From CAVSRC01 sp963732845 (lineage in GTDB: Bacteria > Pseudomonadota > Alphaproteobacteria > Rhizobiales > Kaistiaceae): DNA of 64,000 bases. Where the stretch lies: positions 310,001 to 374,000 of the forward strand of contig CAVTBE010000005.1 of assembly GCA_963732845.1 (NCBI GenBank). Reading direction: 5' to 3'. Positions 8,159 to 16,609 of the stretch are shown here, piece after piece. The first letter of the stretch is position 1. Each line of letters begins with the position of its first letter. Both the position numbers and the translations under genes were made by a program. The notes beneath the pieces were generated by a model. The model was not told where the DNA came from and did no database searches. It saw only the letters and a program-made list of their open reading frames with translations.

Positions 8159-10267
8159 ATGGTCGCCGGCCGTTTCGAGGCGATCTCCCGCTTCATGCGG
8201 CGCTTCAAGGTGACCGGCTTTGCCCACGCCATCGTCGAAATCCTCGGCGAAGGCCTGACGCTCGGCGCTGGTGGCGCGGTGCTCATGCTTGCCTTCGCGC
8301 TTCCCGCCTTTCAGGCGACCAACAGCGACTGGCGCTCCAAGGGCGACCTCGCCGTCACCTTCCTCGACCGCTACGGCAACGAGATCGGCAAGCGCGGCAT
8401 CAATCAGAGCGACGCGGTGCCGCTGGAGGAAATGCCCGACTATCTGGTCAAGGCGGTGCTGGCCACCGAGGACCGACGCTTCTACGACCATTTCGGCATC
8501 GACGTTCCGGGCACGCTGCGTGCCCTGGTCGAAAACCTTCGCGCCAACGCCGTCGTCCAGGGCGGCTCATCGCTGTCCCAGCAGCTCGCCAAGAACCTGT
8601 TCCTGTCGAACCAGCGCACCATCGAGCGCAAGATCAAGGAAGCGTTCCTGGCCCTGTGGCTGGAGTCGCACTACACCAAGAACCAGATCCTCAAGCTCTA
8701 TCTCGACCACGCCTACATGGGCGGCGGCACCTTCGGCGTCGAAGCGGCGGCCGAGTTCTACTTCGGCAAGTCGATCAAGGACGTGAGCCTCGCCGAGGCG
8801 GCGATGCTGGCCGGCCTGTTCAAGGCGCCGACCCGCTTTGCGCCGCACATCAACCTGCCGGCCGCCCGCGCCCGCGCCAACGAGGTGCTGACCAACATGG
8901 TGCAGGCAGGCTTCATGACCGAAGGCCAGGTGATCGGTGCCCGCCGCCACCCGGCCGATGTGATCGAGCACGACAACAACACCAATTCGCCGGATTATTT
9001 CCTCGACTGGGCGTTCCAGGAGGTCAAGGATTTCGGCGACTTCCCGGACCGCGTCCTGGTCGTGCGCACCACTGTCGACATGGGCATCCAGAATGCCGCC
9101 GACGACGCGGTCGAGAACACGATCCGCCAGTTTGGCACCACGTACCGCGTCTCCCAGGGTGCGGCGGTGGTGGTCAGCCCGGACGGCGCCGTGCGCGCCA
9201 TGGTCGGCGGCCGCGACTACGGTGAGAGCCAGTTCAACCGCGCCACCGACGCGCTGCGCCAGCCGGGCTCGTCGTTCAAGCCGTTCGTCTACGCCACCGC
9301 GATGATGAACGGTTTCACTCCGAAGAGCGTCGTGCAGGATTCGCCGATCTGCATTGGCAACTGGTGCCCGCACAACTACGGCGGCCGCTTCTCCGGTCCG
9401 GTGACGCTGACCACGGCGATCGTCAAGTCGATCAACGTCATTCCGGTCAAGCTCGCCCAGGCCTTCGGCCGCGACAAGATCGTCGAGACGGCGCGCAAGA
9501 TGGGCATCACCAGCGAACTGCGCATCACGCGCTCGCTGCCGCTCGGCGCTTCCGAGGTCAAGGTGCTCGACATGGCCGGCGCTTATGCCGTCTTCGCCAA
9601 TGGCGGCTACCGGGCGAAGCCCTATGCCTTCACCCAAATTCTCAACAGCAGCGGCAAGGTGCTCTACGACCGCCGCCACGACACCAAGCCGCCGCAGCGT
9701 GTGCTGCCCGAGCCGGTCGTCGCCGACATGAACGGCATGCTGGTGCAGGTGCCGGAATGGGGTACCGGCCGCGCGGCAAAGCTCGACGGCATCCGCACCG
9801 CCGGCAAAACCGGCACCACGTCGGACTATCGCGACGCCTGGTTCTGCGGCTTCACCGGCAATTATGCCGCGGCCGTCTGGTTCGGCAACGACAACTACAC
9901 GCCAACCCGGCGCGTCACCGGCGGCAGCCTGCCCGCCCGGACCTGGCACGAGTTCATGACGTTCGCCCACAACGGCATCGATCTCAAGCCGATCCCCGAC
10001 ATCGAAAATCCGTTCGAGAAGCCGCCGGCCGGAACGGCGGTGGCGACGGCCGATGCAGGCGATGGCAGCGCGACGGCGGACGTCGGCAAGCCGGCAACGC
10101 TGTCGGCTGCGACCACCGAACGCCTGCTCACCATCGAGGAATTGCTGCGCAAGGCATCGCGCCTGAAGCCGCTGGCGGCACTCGCCCCGCCCCTGCCGAC
10201 ATCGGCCGATGCGGCCGGCACGGCCGGTGCCACCGCGGTAGCTGCATCGACGCCGACGGCCCGCTAG
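8159..10267 (+). CDS. Class A penicillin-binding protein (PBP1 type), apparent 5' frameshift
   Basis: This is a bifunctional peptidoglycan synthase. From ATG 8159 it has a transmembrane anchor (about residues 30-50) and a GT51 transglycosylase domain with catalytic Glu104 (TEDRRFYDH) and QGGSSLSQQLAKN. The transpeptidase domain has SSFK (Ser371), SIN (424-426) and KTG (550-552). The last 65 residues are Ala/Thr-rich. A family-like N-terminus (RDPFQSNRKRRRG...DAWVE) is encoded from GTG 8059 in a different frame, and the frames join at GAATTC 8131-8136 if one T is dropped. The native protein probably starts at 8059. Either the sequence has a 1-base error or the protein begins late at 8159. Confidence 0.88.
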   Translation: MVAGRFEAISRFMRRFKVTGFAHAIVEILGEGLTLGAGGAVLMLAFALPAFQATNSDWRSKGDLAVTFLDRYGNEIGKRGINQSDAVPLEEMPDYLVKAVLATEDRRFYDHFGIDVPGTLRALVENLRANAVVQGGSSLSQQLAKNLFLSNQRTIERKIKEAFLALWLESHYTKNQILKLYLDHAYMGGGTFGVEAAAEFYFGKSIKDVSLAEAAMLAGLFKAPTRFAPHINLPAARARANEVLTNMVQAGFMTEGQVIGARRHPADVIEHDNNTNSPDYFLDWAFQEVKDFGDFPDRVLVVRTTVDMGIQNAADDAVENTIRQFGTTYRVSQGAAVVVSPDGAVRAMVGGRDYGESQFNRATDALRQPGSSFKPFVYATAMMNGFTPKSVVQDSPICIGNWCPHNYGGRFSGPVTLTTAIVKSINVIPVKLAQAFGRDKIVETARKMGITSELRITRSLPLGASEVKVLDMAGAYAVFANGGYRAKPYAFTQILNSSGKVLYDRRHDTKPPQRVLPEPVVADMNGMLVQVPEWGTGRAAKLDGIRTAGKTGTTSDYRDAWFCGFTGNYAAAVWFGNDNYTPTRRVTGGSLPARTWHEFMTFAHNGIDLKPIPDIENPFEKPPAGTAVATADAGDGSATADVGKPATLSAATTERLLTIEELLRKASRLKPLAALAPPLPTSADAAGTAGATAVAASTPTAR

Positions 10268-10337
10268 TATGCGGGGCAAATTCCTCCCGCAGAGCGCGGA
10301 CGCCGTGATCGCGGTCGGGCCCCATAGGTAACCTCCG

Positions 10338-10913
10338 GTGCGTCTTCTCATCGACATCGCCATCGCGCTGGTCATCGCCGTGACGATCGGCGTGTCGACG
10401 GCGTGGTATGCGATCGAGCACGGCTTCATCTTCGGCGCCGTGACGGCCGGGGCATGGACGGCCTGGCCGACGGCGGGCAGCGCCGATGCAGACCCCTACT
10501 CGCTGGCGACACTGGCGCGCACGGGTGAGGTGCCGCTCGGCGCCGGCGAAGGCATCGCCTTCACGGCCGAAGACGATTCCGCCGGCGACCCGCTGGCGGG
10601 CGCCTGCACCTATGCGGTGGTCGGCCAGACCCCGGCCGCCCGGTTGTGGACGCTGACCGCCTATGACAACGATGGCCGCCTGATGGTCAATGCGGCGCGG
10701 CGATCCGGCTTCCATTCGCGCGAGATCGTGCGCCGGCCTGACGGCAGCTTCGTCATCACGGTGTCGCCGCAGGTGGTATCGGGCAACTGGCTGCCGGTCA
10801 GCCGGGTCGGGCATTTCCGCCTCGTGCTCCGGCTCTACGACACGCCGCTCACCACCGGCAGCCGGATCGCCGACCTCACCATGCCGGATATCCGCAAGGT
10901 CGGCTGCCAATGA
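10338..10913 (+). CDS. DUF1214 domain membrane-anchored protein
   Basis: The 191-residue product starts at GTG 10338. It has one N-terminal hydrophobic anchor (about residues 5-25) and a periplasmic DUF1214 domain with the usual WTLTAYD and ADLTMPDIRKVGC motifs. DUF1214 and DUF1254 domains normally occur together, fused or side by side, and here the DUF1254-like gene follows with a 4-base overlap (ATGA). Function is unknown. No ATG fits as well as the GTG, since the hydrophobic anchor begins at once. Confidence 0.8.
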   Translation: MRLLIDIAIALVIAVTIGVSTAWYAIEHGFIFGAVTAGAWTAWPTAGSADADPYSLATLARTGEVPLGAGEGIAFTAEDDSAGDPLAGACTYAVVGQTPAARLWTLTAYDNDGRLMVNAARRSGFHSREIVRRPDGSFVITVSPQVVSGNWLPVSRVGHFRLVLRLYDTPLTTGSRIADLTMPDIRKVGCQ

Positions 10914-11455
10914 AGCGCACGATCTTCTTCATCATCGGCGGCCTTCTGCTCGGCGGCGTCATCCATATCGCCATCGTGTTCATGGTGCCCTACTACGCCG
11001 ACCACGACGCCTGGGCGGAGATGCATCGTTTCGGTCGCGACGGCCAGTTCCACGTTCTTCCCGTGCCGGAGGCCGGGGCCGAGCCGCTGGCGTCCCTCGA
11101 TCCGCGCATGGTGCAGGCGGTCTGCCGCTTCAGCCTGACGCAGGGACCGGTGCGGGTCAGCGCCTCGTTCGCCGACGAGTTCTGGTCGGTGGCCGTGTTC
11201 GATCGCCGCGGCCGCAACATCTACAGCCTGAACGACCGCTCGGTGGACCGCCTGCAGCTCGATCTCGCCATCCTGACCCCGGTGCAGATGGCGCAACTGC
11301 GCCAGAACCCGCCGGCTTCGCTGGAGACCGCGATCGTTCTGGAATTGCCGATCGATGTCGGCTTCGTGCTGCTCAGAGCCTTCGCGCCCGACAATTCGCT
11401 GACGGCGAGCGTCACCGCCTCGCTCAAGGCGGCCAACTGCGCTGGATCTCTGTAG
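10910..11455 (+). CDS. DUF1254-like membrane-anchored protein
   Basis: The 181-residue product has an N-terminal transmembrane anchor (IFFIIGGLLLGGVIHIAIVF) and a periplasmic part with FWSVAVFDRRGRNIYSLND, typical of the small DUF1254-type partner of a DUF1214 protein in alphaproteobacteria. It overlaps the DUF1214 gene by 4 bases, so the two are probably made and act together. The role is unknown; cell-envelope location is inferred from the anchor. Confidence 0.75.
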   Translation: MKRTIFFIIGGLLLGGVIHIAIVFMVPYYADHDAWAEMHRFGRDGQFHVLPVPEAGAEPLASLDPRMVQAVCRFSLTQGPVRVSASFADEFWSVAVFDRRGRNIYSLNDRSVDRLQLDLAILTPVQMAQLRQNPPASLETAIVLELPIDVGFVLLRAFAPDNSLTASVTASLKAANCAGSL

Positions 11456-11467
11456 AGCTCTTCCCGG

Positions 11468-11680
11468 CTAGGACGACTTGCGCGGACGGCTGCCGTGGCT
11501 GGTGCCGCCATTGGGCTCCAGGCCCGAGGTATCGTCGAGATAAGGCGTTTCCACCCGCTCGATCCTGACACCGGGGAAGATCACGATCTCGCACTGTGGC
11601 GGTATTTCGCCGGCGGGCGGCGGCACGGCAGCCCGGTGCGGCAGATTGAGGTGAATGATCGTGCCCATGCGATCGTCCAT
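11468..11680 (-). CDS. Small conserved-looking hypothetical protein
   Basis: The 70-residue product (MDDRMGTIIHLNLPHR...) has no signal peptide or membrane segment. A compact middle part (CEIVIFPGVRIERVE) looks structured and a Ser/Arg/Lys-rich tail follows. An internal Met5 is an alternative start. It is convergent with the DUF1254-like gene (12-base gap) and divergent from the DUF2336 gene. I do not know its function. Position and coding-like composition support it. Confidence 0.55.
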   Translation of the reverse strand: MDDRMGTIIHLNLPHRAAVPPPAGEIPPQCEIVIFPGVRIERVETPYLDDTSGLEPNGGTSHGSRPRKSS

Positions 11681-11818
11681 CGACCTCGGCCGGCGGTCCG
11701 CTCGTGCAGCAAATCCGTGCCGGCACGGACCTCATTAGCGGCAATCAAGGTTAACAGTCTGCTAACGACTTCGCTCCAGAATGTGCGTACAACGTCATTC
11801 CCCCCCGGGGTCCCAAGC

Positions 11819-12922
11819 ATGCAATCTCGAAAGCTCTCCGACGATCTCGCCGACGTCGCGCGTGCCAACCAGCAGACGCGCGATTCGGCGCTGCTGCGCG
11901 CCACGACCGAGTTGTTCGCCCAGGATCTCAAGCATGACGAAGACGAGGTCCGCCGCTACGAAGAACTGGCGATTCACTTCCTGCCGAAGGTGCCCGTCGA
12001 AGTGCGGGCGACGGTTGCCGAACGCCTCGCGGGCTGCGCCGACGCGCCGCGTGCGGTCATCCGGGCGCTGGCGCGCGATATCTTTCAGGTCGCGGCGCCA
12101 GTCATCCGCCAGTCGCCGGTCCTCGATTCCTTCGATCTGCTCAGCGTGATCGCGGCGACCGACGTCGAGCACCATCGCCTGATCGCCCGCCGTCCCGATC
12201 TCGGCGACGACGTCAAGCGCGCCTTGCGGCTGACCGGCGATGCCGACGTAATCGGCTATGTCGACAAGGGCCCGCCGATAACTGCCGCACCGGCGGAGGA
12301 GGCTGGGGAAACGCCCGAAGCGATCGATACGCTCGAAGCGCCGCAGCCGCGGCGCAGCCGCTTCGACGTCTGGCAGTTCCTCGATCTCGACCGCACGACC
12401 CGCCTCAAGGTGATCGCCGACATTGCCGTGCGGCCGCTCATCCCACACACGGCGACGACCGGGCAGAATGCCGACCGCGCCTTTCAATCGATCCTTAGCG
12501 CCGCACAGATCGTCGGCCACGCGCGCAACGGCCGGACAGCCGAGATGATCGCGGCCATCGCCGACGGGCTGCAGCTCAATCCGGATGCGGTCGCGGCCTG
12601 CGTGAACGACCATTCTGGCGAACCGCTGGCCATACTGCTCAAGGCGCTGCGTCTCGACGACATGCAGGCGCAGCAGGTCTTCCTGATGGCGAGCCCCGTC
12701 GGCCGCGACGTTCAGGCCTTCTTCCCGCTCACCGACCTCTTTGCCGGCATGGACCATGCGACGGCGGAGACGCTGTGCGAGGCTTGGCGCATCGTCACGG
12801 CGGAACGCAAGGCCGGCCATCAGCCCTATCTCGCCGAGAATGCCGATCGGCGCCGCGGCGCGATGGGCACGCCGGCGCGCAGCAGCGAGGCCGAGCGCGA
12901 AGACCGCGCCAGGCGCGCCTGA
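11819..12922 (+). CDS. DUF2336 domain-containing protein
   Basis: The 367-residue soluble protein is of the alphaproteobacterial DUF2336 family. It has all-helical repeats with the usual openings DLADVARANQQTRDSALLRATTELF and RYEELAIHFLPKVPVEVRA, a central linker (about residues 160-180, Pro/Glu/Ala-rich) and a second helical half. DUF2336 proteins resemble HEAT-type scaffolds and have been linked in some species to polarity or signalling, but no activity is known. ATG 11819 was chosen because upstream sequence in frame is intergenic in character and the family begins at this point. Confidence 0.82.
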   Translation: MQSRKLSDDLADVARANQQTRDSALLRATTELFAQDLKHDEDEVRRYEELAIHFLPKVPVEVRATVAERLAGCADAPRAVIRALARDIFQVAAPVIRQSPVLDSFDLLSVIAATDVEHHRLIARRPDLGDDVKRALRLTGDADVIGYVDKGPPITAAPAEEAGETPEAIDTLEAPQPRRSRFDVWQFLDLDRTTRLKVIADIAVRPLIPHTATTGQNADRAFQSILSAAQIVGHARNGRTAEMIAAIADGLQLNPDAVAACVNDHSGEPLAILLKALRLDDMQAQQVFLMASPVGRDVQAFFPLTDLFAGMDHATAETLCEAWRIVTAERKAGHQPYLAENADRRRGAMGTPARSSEAEREDRARRA

Positions 12923-12934
12923 TCGGCGACAAGG

Positions 12935-13270
12935 TCAGATCGTCTCGAGAAAGGCGCGGCCTTCGCGGTCTTCGACCGCAACCACCCAGAGATCGGGATC
13001 GAAGCCGACCTCGCGCTCGACGCGCGCATTCACATCGGCCAGCGGCTCCCCCTCCGCCACGCGCTGGAAGAGGCGATCGCTCGGGTGTGATTCCGAAAAG
13101 CTTGCCTGCGGCGCCGGCAGGTAGAGGTCGGCGCAGCCACTCAATCGGTCGACGATGACAAAGATCGCACCGGCCTCCTCGGCACCGCGGCGTGCCACGG
13201 TGGCAAAAGCGCCTTCGGCAAAACAGCGGCGCACATAGGCCCCGATCCACAGGGACGAGGTGACGCGCAC
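12935..13270 (-). CDS. DUF1491 family protein
   Basis: The 111-residue protein matches DUF1491: the N-terminus MRVTSSLWIGAYVRRC, the AGAIFVIVDRL motif and the C-terminal DLWVVAVEDREGR are characteristic. It is a small cytoplasmic protein of unknown function, almost restricted to alphaproteobacteria. It lies 10 bases downstream of the peptidoglycan-binding protein gene on the same strand and is probably co-transcribed with it, and convergent with the DUF2336 gene. Confidence 0.85.
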   Translation of the reverse strand: MRVTSSLWIGAYVRRCFAEGAFATVARRGAEEAGAIFVIVDRLSGCADLYLPAPQASFSESHPSDRLFQRVAEGEPLADVNARVEREVGFDPDLWVVAVEDREGRAFLETI

Positions 13271-13280
13271 CGGTCGGTGC

Positions 13281-14153
13281 CTATTCCGTCTTCATGGCGC
13301 CGATGCCGACCAGCCGCGCGACGACCCGGTCGTTGAGTTCGCCGGTCACCGGCAGACCGTTGTCGAGCTGGAAGCGGCGGATGGCGTCGCCGGTCGACCG
13401 GCTCGCCTGGCCGTCGACGGCAAGCGGGCCATAGCCGATCTGGTTGAGGGCCACCTGCACCTTGCGCAACTCAGCCCCGAGCGTGATGGCCGCCTGTTCA
13501 CGCTCCAGTTCCTGTGCGCGGGCGACAGCGGCGGCAACCTGGTCGGAGCTGGCGGCCTGCTCGACGACCGCGGGAACGGGCGCCGGTGCCGGCGGCGCCG
13601 CGGCTACGGGCTTGCGCAGGGCGGCGAGCAACTCGGGCGTCGGGTCGCCGGTGACCGTGATGCCGGCGGCCGTCTGCCAGGTGGAGATCGCCGCCTTGGT
13701 GCGCGGGCCGGAGAGACCGTCGATCGCCCCGGTATAGATGCCGAGGCGGGCAAGTTCGCGCTGCACGGCGGTGATGAGAAGCTTGGTATCGTCGACGGGC
13801 GCCGGCGCGCCGGCCGCTGACGGCGCGGCAACCTTCGGCGTCGCTGCCGCGACGGCAGCGGAGGCTGCTTCGCGCGTGTGCGGCAGCGGGACGGTCGCCA
13901 CCCTCCTGGCCGCCGGTGCCAGCGGTGCCGCAGCCGGGCGTGTGGCGAACAGCGGTTCCGGATGGCGCCCGGCCTGCAGGAAGAGGGCGTTCGACATGAT
14001 CGCCATGGCGGTGATGGCCATCACCATCAGGCCGCCGGACATCGCCGGATTCTCGAAGGCGCGGTCGACGACGCGGGCGATCGCGCTGTCGGCAGCGGCT
14101 TCGGCTTCGGGGCGCTTTCCAGCCGCGCGGCGGCGGGCGGGTTTGCCGGGCAC
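13281..14153 (-). CDS. Peptidoglycan-binding domain protein, membrane anchored
   Basis: The 290-residue product has a basic cytoplasmic start (KPARRRAAGKRPE), one transmembrane segment (about residues 40-60, GGLMVMAITAMAIMSNALFL), an Ala/Pro-rich linker and two PG_binding_1 modules (about 125-175 and 220-285; GPRTKAAISTWQ and STGDAIRRFQ). It would tether the envelope to peptidoglycan from the inner membrane. It is followed by the DUF1491 gene. The Ala/Pro linker between modules is typical of periplasmic spacers. Confidence 0.82.
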   Translation of the reverse strand: MPGKPARRRAAGKRPEAEAAADSAIARVVDRAFENPAMSGGLMVMAITAMAIMSNALFLQAGRHPEPLFATRPAAAPLAPAARRVATVPLPHTREAASAAVAAATPKVAAPSAAGAPAPVDDTKLLITAVQRELARLGIYTGAIDGLSGPRTKAAISTWQTAAGITVTGDPTPELLAALRKPVAAAPPAPAPVPAVVEQAASSDQVAAAVARAQELEREQAAITLGAELRKVQVALNQIGYGPLAVDGQASRSTGDAIRRFQLDNGLPVTGELNDRVVARLVGIGAMKTE

Positions 14154-14384
14154 GTTTCTTTCCTCTCAGACGCAGGTAACTGGCAATGAAGTCCGCCATC
14201 AGTCTCGCAAGACCGGCTTAATGAACGCTAAACCATGACGGCGTCGACGGGCCCCACGCGAGCGGCAGGAGATGCCTAAACTTTTAGGCGATTTGGTCCG
14301 GCCGATTGAACCTGACCTTCAGCCGGGCACGCTAGGGTGTCGGCCAACGATCGCCCGGCAGGGGCATGAAGCGGATCGAAAGGC

Positions 14385-14729
14385 ATGATCAGGTTTCTCT
14401 TTCGCACGGTTTTCTGGCTGGGGATCGTCGTCCTGCTGCTGCCAGGCGATCCCAACACGGGCACCGACGCGCCGCGGGTCTCGGCGATGCAGGCGCTCAT
14501 GGCGACGCGTTCGGCCATCGCCGATTTCTCGACCTTCTGCGACCGCAACCCGCAGGCCTGTGCCACCGGCAGCACTGCCGTTCAGGTGTTTGCATCGAAA
14601 GTGCGTTACGGCGCGGAACTGCTTTCCGGCTATCTCCACCACGATCAGGGGGCCGACCGCGGCACCCTGAAGACCGAAGACCTGCGGCCGACCTGGCGCG
14701 GCCAGCCGGCCAGCAGCGGCGCTGCCTAG
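14385..14729 (+). CDS. DUF5330 domain-containing protein
   Basis: The 114-residue exported protein matches DUF5330: an N-terminal hydrophobic segment (FLFRTVFWLGIVVLLLPG), the SAMQALMATRSAIADFSTFCDRNP motif and the CATG cysteine. The two cysteines in FCDRNPQACATG could form a disulfide in the periplasm. The function is unknown. It sits next to sufE, as often seen in Hyphomicrobiales, and is divergent from the peptidoglycan-binding gene. Confidence 0.8.
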   Translation: MIRFLFRTVFWLGIVVLLLPGDPNTGTDAPRVSAMQALMATRSAIADFSTFCDRNPQACATGSTAVQVFASKVRYGAELLSGYLHHDQGADRGTLKTEDLRPTWRGQPASSGAA

Positions 14730-14867
14730 CCTCTCTCCACCGAACAGACACCTTGTGACCGAAAAGCGGTCGCACCGCGAACGGCCTACCTGCCCTGGCC
14801 GCTCGCGGTTTCTTTTTGTCGGCGCGGCGTTTGCCCTCGGCGCGCCCGGCGCCTATATCGCTGCCCC

Positions 14868-15293
14868 ATGACCACCATCGACCAGATCATCGACGACTTC
14901 GCACTTCTCGACGACTGGGAAGACCGCTACCGCTATGTGATCGAGCTCGGCAAGATGCTCGACCCGCTGCCCGAGGCAGAGCACAGCGAGGCCAACAAGG
15001 TGCGCGGCTGCGCCAGCCAGGTGTGGCTGGTGACCACCCGCGGCGAGGAGAACGGTCGACCGGTGTTGCACTTCGCCGGCGACAGCGACGCGCTGATCGT
15101 GCGCGGGCTGGTGGCCATTGCCGTTACCCTCTTCGACGGCAAGCCGCCGGCAGAGATCCTGGCGACCGACGCCAACGCGCTGTTCGACACGCTCGGCCTC
15201 AGGGCCCATTTGACGGCGCAGCGGTCGAACGGGCTGAGGGCGCTGGTCGACCGCATCAAGTCGGATGCACAGGCGCTGATCCCGGCCGCCTGA
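14868..15293 (+). CDS. sufE: SufE family sulfur-acceptor protein
   Basis: The 141-residue protein is a full-length SufE homologue. It accepts persulfide sulfur from the cysteine desulfurase SufS for iron-sulfur cluster assembly. The acceptor cysteine is Cys48 in VRGCASQVW. Conserved features include DDWEDRYRYVIELGK and LRAHLTAQRSNGL. The suf operon itself is not in this window. It is convergent with the DUF6456 gene (4-base gap). Confidence 0.92.
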   Translation: MTTIDQIIDDFALLDDWEDRYRYVIELGKMLDPLPEAEHSEANKVRGCASQVWLVTTRGEENGRPVLHFAGDSDALIVRGLVAIAVTLFDGKPPAEILATDANALFDTLGLRAHLTAQRSNGLRALVDRIKSDAQALIPAA

Positions 15294-15297
15294 CCGC

Positions 15298-16137
15298 CTA
15301 GTCGATCGTCGGCCGATAGCCCTCGACGCCCCAATGGCGCAGCCGCGCCGCGCCCGGACCCCGCGCCCGCGCCGATAGCCCGTAATGTCGGGCGAGCGCG
15401 GCGAGCGTCAGCCGCAGCACGACCTTGGCCGAGCGTGCCGGCCATTGCCGTTCGCTTTCGATCTGTTCCAGCCCTTTCAGGAAGCAGCAGAAATCAACGG
15501 CAAGGTTGGCCATTTCCGGCTCCAGCGATGCGAGCACGGCCTCCACCCGCCGGCGTGCGCCGAGCGCCGAATCGGTAAGGTCGGCAACGCCGTTCTCGCC
15601 CGATCGGCGTTTTCCGGCGACCGCCGCCGTCCAGTTCGCCGTCACGCGCGGCATCAGCTGCGCCCGCTCATAGTCGGCGCGCAGCCGCTCACCGGCGGCG
15701 AATTCGCTGGCGTCGATCAGCGGCCGGCCATTGGCGTCCTTGCGACGGCGGAGCCAGGCAAGCGGGCTCTCGTCGTGGTTGACGGTGACCCGGCGCCGGC
15801 CGAAGGCCGGATCGTCGAGCATGATCGCCCCGCGATCCTGATGCTGTTCGGCGTAAGCGTCGCTGCCGCCGGCCAGGCGGCGACGCACCGCCGCCGCTCC
15901 GGCCGGGGAAATGCGCATCGCGCCGTCGTCGCCGGCAGCGAGCAGGCCGCGCCCCATCAGGACGGCAACCAGACCGGCATCGACCGCCTCCTCGCGCGCC
16001 GGCGTGCCGCCTGGCGCCACGACAACCGCAAAACGGTCCCGCGCCTTGCGGACCAGCCGACCGTCACGCCGGGCAAGGCGGGTGAGCAGACGCAGCGCCT
16101 TGTCGTCGTCCCGGCTCGTCATGCGCGGTCGCCCCAC
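15298..16137 (-). CDS. DUF6456 domain-containing protein
   Basis: The 279-residue protein carries the DUF6456 region in its C-terminal two thirds (NHDESPLAWLRRRKDANGRPLID, AGERLRADYERAQLMPRVTANW, DFCCFLKGLEQIE). The N-terminal 100 residues look like a winged-helix-like module (LLTRLARRDGRLVRKA). A DNA-binding role is plausible but unproven. It overlaps the upstream DnaA-like HTH gene by 19 bases; the pairing of these two genes is a regular feature of Hyphomicrobiales. Confidence 0.82.
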   Translation of the reverse strand: MGRPRMTSRDDDKALRLLTRLARRDGRLVRKARDRFAVVVAPGGTPAREEAVDAGLVAVLMGRGLLAAGDDGAMRISPAGAAAVRRRLAGGSDAYAEQHQDRGAIMLDDPAFGRRRVTVNHDESPLAWLRRRKDANGRPLIDASEFAAGERLRADYERAQLMPRVTANWTAAVAGKRRSGENGVADLTDSALGARRRVEAVLASLEPEMANLAVDFCCFLKGLEQIESERQWPARSAKVVLRLTLAALARHYGLSARARGPGAARLRHWGVEGYRPTID

Positions 16138-16520
16138 GCGGCGTCAGCCTGCCGGCGGATGTCGATGGCCCGCTCCAGGCAGTCGATCAGCGAATCGAGC
16201 GTGGCATTCTCGCGGCGTTCTTCGATCACGCGGCAGGCGTGGGCAGCAGTCGTGCGGTCGCGGCCGTAGAAGCGGCCGGCCGCCGAATAGCTGAGCCCCA
16301 ACCGAACGTGGGACAGGTAGATCGCGACCTGGCGCGCAAAGGCAACGCGTGCCGCACCGCGGCCCGGCGCGTGCAACGCCGAGCGGGCGATGCCGAACGC
16401 CGATTCGACCAGCATCTCGACGAAGCCGGTCATTGGAACGGCTTCCCTCCGGGCTGCTGCCGCTTGGCCCTTCTTCCCCTCGATACCCACCTGCAAAGTC
16501 ATCGAACGCTCCACCTGCAA
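16119..16520 (-). CDS. DnaA domain IV-like helix-turn-helix protein
   Basis: The 133-residue protein has a C-terminal module resembling the DNA-binding domain of DnaA: YLSHVRLGLSYSAAGRFYGR followed by DRTTAAHACRVIEERR, like the DnaA signature (GRDHTT...HA). It lacks an ATPase domain, so it could bind DnaA-box-like DNA without initiating replication. The start is uncertain; Met7 or Met30 are alternatives. The IS1595-type element starts only 10 bases (18 under the AATTAATT model) upstream of the first ATG, so the native promoter has been cut away or replaced. Confidence 0.78.
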   Translation of the reverse strand: MQVERSMTLQVGIEGKKGQAAAARREAVPMTGFVEMLVESAFGIARSALHAPGRGAARVAFARQVAIYLSHVRLGLSYSAAGRFYGRDRTTAAHACRVIEERRENATLDSLIDCLERAIDIRRQADAAWGDRA

Positions 16521-16529
16521 CCTGTTATA

Positions 16530-16565
16530 GGAATTAATTCGCTAATTATGTCCTTGACACCACAA
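16530..16565 (+). repeat. Left inverted repeat of IS1595-type element A
   Basis: It begins GGAATTAATTCG and ends CACCACAA. It pairs with 19338-19372. It includes the transposase -35 element, as is usual for insertion sequences. Confidence 0.75.
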
Positions 16566-16584
16566 TCCACAATCCCTAGATAAT
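16554..16584 (+). promoter_or_regulatory. Predicted transposase promoter of element A
   Basis: A perfect -35 TTGACA (16554-16559) inside the inverted repeat is followed 19 bases later by GATAAT (16579-16584), a one-mismatch -10. TAGATA at 17-bp spacing is an alternative -10. The transposase ATG follows at 16610. Confidence 0.55.
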
Positions 16585-16609
16585 GCCTATAAAACAAGGG
16601 ATTGCCGCC

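Noticed and set aside
8567..10429. 620-codon minus-strand open frame opposite the PBP gene
   Set aside because: It is a compositional shadow of an unambiguous penicillin-binding protein.
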